A DNA stretch of 60,547 nucleotides from Alphaproteobacteria bacterium (GTDB lineage Bacteria > Pseudomonadota > Alphaproteobacteria > Rhizobiales > Xanthobacteraceae), in assembly GCA_021325315.1 (NCBI GenBank), contig JAJPHK010000169.1:1-60547 (forward strand). Direction: 5' to 3'. This document shows positions 59,276 to 60,547 of this stretch, one piece after another. The notes under the pieces were generated by a model, which saw only the letters and a program-made list of their open reading frames with translations, was not told the DNA's origin and did not search any database. The translations under genes were made by a program, and so were the position numbers. Position 1 is the first letter of the stretch. Each line of letters opens with the position of its first letter.

Positions 59276-60015
59276 GCGCGCTTCTTTCGCTCGAAAACGT
59301 GAGCGCCGGCTATGTCGCCGAGATCGACATTCTGCGCGGCGTGAACATCGAAATTGCCGAAGGCGCGATCACGGGCCTTATCGGCCTGAACGGCGCCGGC
59401 AAATCGACGATCATGAAAACGATCTGCGGCTTCCTCGCGCCGAGCGCGGGCAAGATCCGTTTCGACGGCGAGGACATCACCGGGATTCCCGCGCACAGGG
59501 TGATTGACCGCCGGATTTCCTACATTCCGCAGGAATCGAGCCTCTTCAACTATATGAGCGTTGAAAACAATCTGATGCTGCCCCTGGAGCATCTCGCGCG
59601 CAAGAAGATCGGCCTCACCACGGACGATCTCGATGCGCGTCTGCAAAATTGTTTCGATAAATTCCCGCTTCTGCGCGAGCGCCGCAATGCGAAAGCAGGC
59701 GACCTCTCCGGCGGCCAGCAGAAAATGCTGGAATTCGCCAAGGCCTATCTGCAGCGCCCGCGCCTCTGCCTGATCGACGAGCCGAGCATCGGGCTCGCGC
59801 CGAAAGTCGCGGAAGAAGTCTATCAGTGGATCAATCTGTTCGCGGCGGAAAAAATGGCGATCTTATTGGTGGACCACAACGTCCGCCGCGTGGTGAAGAT
59901 GTCGTCCTATATCTACGTGCTTTCCCTCGGCGAGATCACGGCCAAGGGCAAACCGGAGGATTTCGCCGGCGACCTGCACGAGCAGGTCAAGGCCTGGCTC
60001 GGCATCAATTTTTAA
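59272..60015 (+). CDS. LivF-type ABC ATPase (second system)
   Basis: This is 247 residues with Walker A GLNGAGKST, signature LSGGQQKMLEFAKA and Walker B LCLIDEPSIGLAP. The H-loop is VDHNVRRV. Residues 85-125 carry the 'MLPLEHLARKKIGLTTDDLDARLQ' insert of the Liv helical region. It completes the five-gene importer that follows the amidase/hydrolase genes. Confidence 0.92.
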   Translation: MSALLSLENVSAGYVAEIDILRGVNIEIAEGAITGLIGLNGAGKSTIMKTICGFLAPSAGKIRFDGEDITGIPAHRVIDRRISYIPQESSLFNYMSVENNLMLPLEHLARKKIGLTTDDLDARLQNCFDKFPLLRERRNAKAGDLSGGQQKMLEFAKAYLQRPRLCLIDEPSIGLAPKVAEEVYQWINLFAAEKMAILLVDHNVRRVVKMSSYIYVLSLGEITAKGKPEDFAGDLHEQVKAWLGINF

Positions 60016-60017
60016 AA

Positions 60018-60344
60018 TTATTGTGCGGGCGCCGCTTTCGGAGCGGCCTTTTTCTTCGCAGGCGCCTTGGCTTTCGTTTCGGTGAATTTATTGAAGCAGA
60101 TGAGCCGCTCGTCTTCCTCCTTCAGGAAGCGGCAGTCTTGCGCGGTCCTCGCCTTTTTCTTCGCCTTCGCCGCGTCGGGCTCCGGCGCGATGATCGCATC
60201 GAAGCAGTTAAGCCGCTCCTTGGTCATGTCGTCTTCCAACAGGCAATCTTTCATCTTTGTCTTCTGCGCGGCGGTTTGCGCATAGGCGGGCGCCGCGAGG
60301 CTGATGCCGAAAACGACCAAAAGGCCGCGAATGAAGTTCGTCAT
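60018..60344 (-). CDS. Small periplasmic protein with duplicated Cys motif
   Basis: This 108-residue protein has a signal peptide (MTNFIRGLLVVFGISLAAPAYAQ). The mature part holds two related segments, DCLLEDDMTKERLNCFD (33-49) and DCRFLKEEDERLICFN (70-85). Each has two cysteines 12-13 residues apart ending in RLxCF. The second follows a Lys/Ala linker, and the C terminus is Ala/Pro/Lys-rich and probably disordered. The 'RLxCFD' pattern recurs in many proteobacterial periplasmic proteins; no function known to me. Convergent with livF, 2 bases apart. Confidence 0.72.
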   Translation of the reverse strand: MTNFIRGLLVVFGISLAAPAYAQTAAQKTKMKDCLLEDDMTKERLNCFDAIIAPEPDAAKAKKKARTAQDCRFLKEEDERLICFNKFTETKAKAPAKKKAAPKAAPAQ

Positions 60345-60449
60345 GGAAGATCGTCCGTTCTAAAGGCTCAAAAGACCGTCGCAATTTATCGAGGAGCGGC
60401 TAGAATTCAACTCGCTTCCGGCCTCTGCGTCATTCCGACAGGTTAACCC

Positions 60450-60547
60450 ATGCGTGAATATCCGAAATTCAAGGCCTGCGCCGCCCATGTCGCGCCGGTA
60501 TTTCTCGACACGAAAGCGACGGTCGGGAAAGCCTGCTCCTTGATCGC
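60450..60547 (+). CDS. Nitrilase-family hydrolase, N-terminal fragment (window edge)
   Basis: ATG opens MREYPKFKACAAHVAPVFLD followed by TKATVGKACSLI, with no stop before the window ends. 'AAHVAPVFLDTxATVxKACxLI' is the start of aliphatic nitrilases/cyanide-degrading carbon-nitrogen hydrolases. The catalytic Glu-Lys-Cys lie beyond the edge, so the call rests on about 32 residues. Its neighbourhood (amidase, carbamoylase-type hydrolase, importers) fits nitrile or amide catabolism. Confidence 0.7.
   Translation, partial: MREYPKFKACAAHVAPVFLDTKATVGKACSLI

Noticed and set aside
1-60547. CRISPR arrays, tRNA/rRNA genes, transposases or prophage genes
   Set aside because: None seen on reading; the repeats found are palindromic pairs, not regularly spaced direct repeats. 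A tool search would be needed to exclude small RNAs.

Overview
The window is GC-rich DNA from an alphaproteobacterium, most likely a Hyphomicrobiales member near Bradyrhizobiaceae/Xanthobacteraceae. This is inferred from the gene set (ADP-heptose LPS core genes, abundant Liv-type ABC importers, a CysG typical of the group) and from dispersed inverted repeats of the 'gtcatgcccggc...gtggatggccggg' and 'cctcattctgaggagc' kinds that I associate with these genomes. I saw no tRNA, rRNA, CRISPR array, phage or transposase gene. Every large gene reads as intact; only the last gene (a nitrilase) is cut by the window edge.

Layout. 1-500: repeat-rich DNA with a near-consensus promoter firing off the left edge. 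0.5-7.5 kb: housekeeping and metabolic genes (threonine dehydratase, FadL porin, FAH-family hydrolase, methyltransferase, ThiD, a stand-alone Lrp/AsnC ligand-binding domain, an EamA transporter). 7.5-13.7 kb, minus strand: an RND efflux pump with its adaptor, then MurJ. 13.9-30.6 kb: the cell-envelope block. It holds an aminotransferase/dehydrogenase pair that could make a 3-amino nucleotide sugar for lipid A, a small transaldolase, heptosyltransferases WaaC and WaaF, and all four ADP-heptose enzymes (GmhA, HldE, GmhB, HldD) in two divergent operons. GalE, Ugd, an RmlD-like reductase, GalU, an MsbA-like exporter and ManC follow. 30.6-38.6 kb: FMN reductase, GST, a nitrate/sulfonate-type ABC importer, siroheme synthase CysG, TrmO, and small envelope proteins.

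38.7-46.5 kb is the most interesting segment. A PanB-like enzyme with two of three expected metal ligands changed, a GntR/FCD regulator and a DUF6166-type protein form one operon. A five-gene Liv-type importer forms a second, and a fatty-acid-hydroxylase/sterol-desaturase-family protein with a small membrane protein forms a third. The same palindrome, TGATATATCA (one copy with a single mismatch), lies 38-59 bp upstream of the first gene of each operon, so the three look like one locally controlled regulon for uptake and conversion of an unknown substrate.

46.6-48.4 kb holds very small proteins (a 27-residue membrane peptide and two zinc-ribbon proteins) and an NhaD/citrate-type transporter. 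48.7-60.5 kb looks like an organic-nitrogen scavenging block: a three-gene ABC importer, an amidase, an M20-family N-carbamoyl-amino-acid/allantoate-type hydrolase, a complete second Liv-type importer, a small periplasmic Cys-repeat protein, and the start of a nitrilase.
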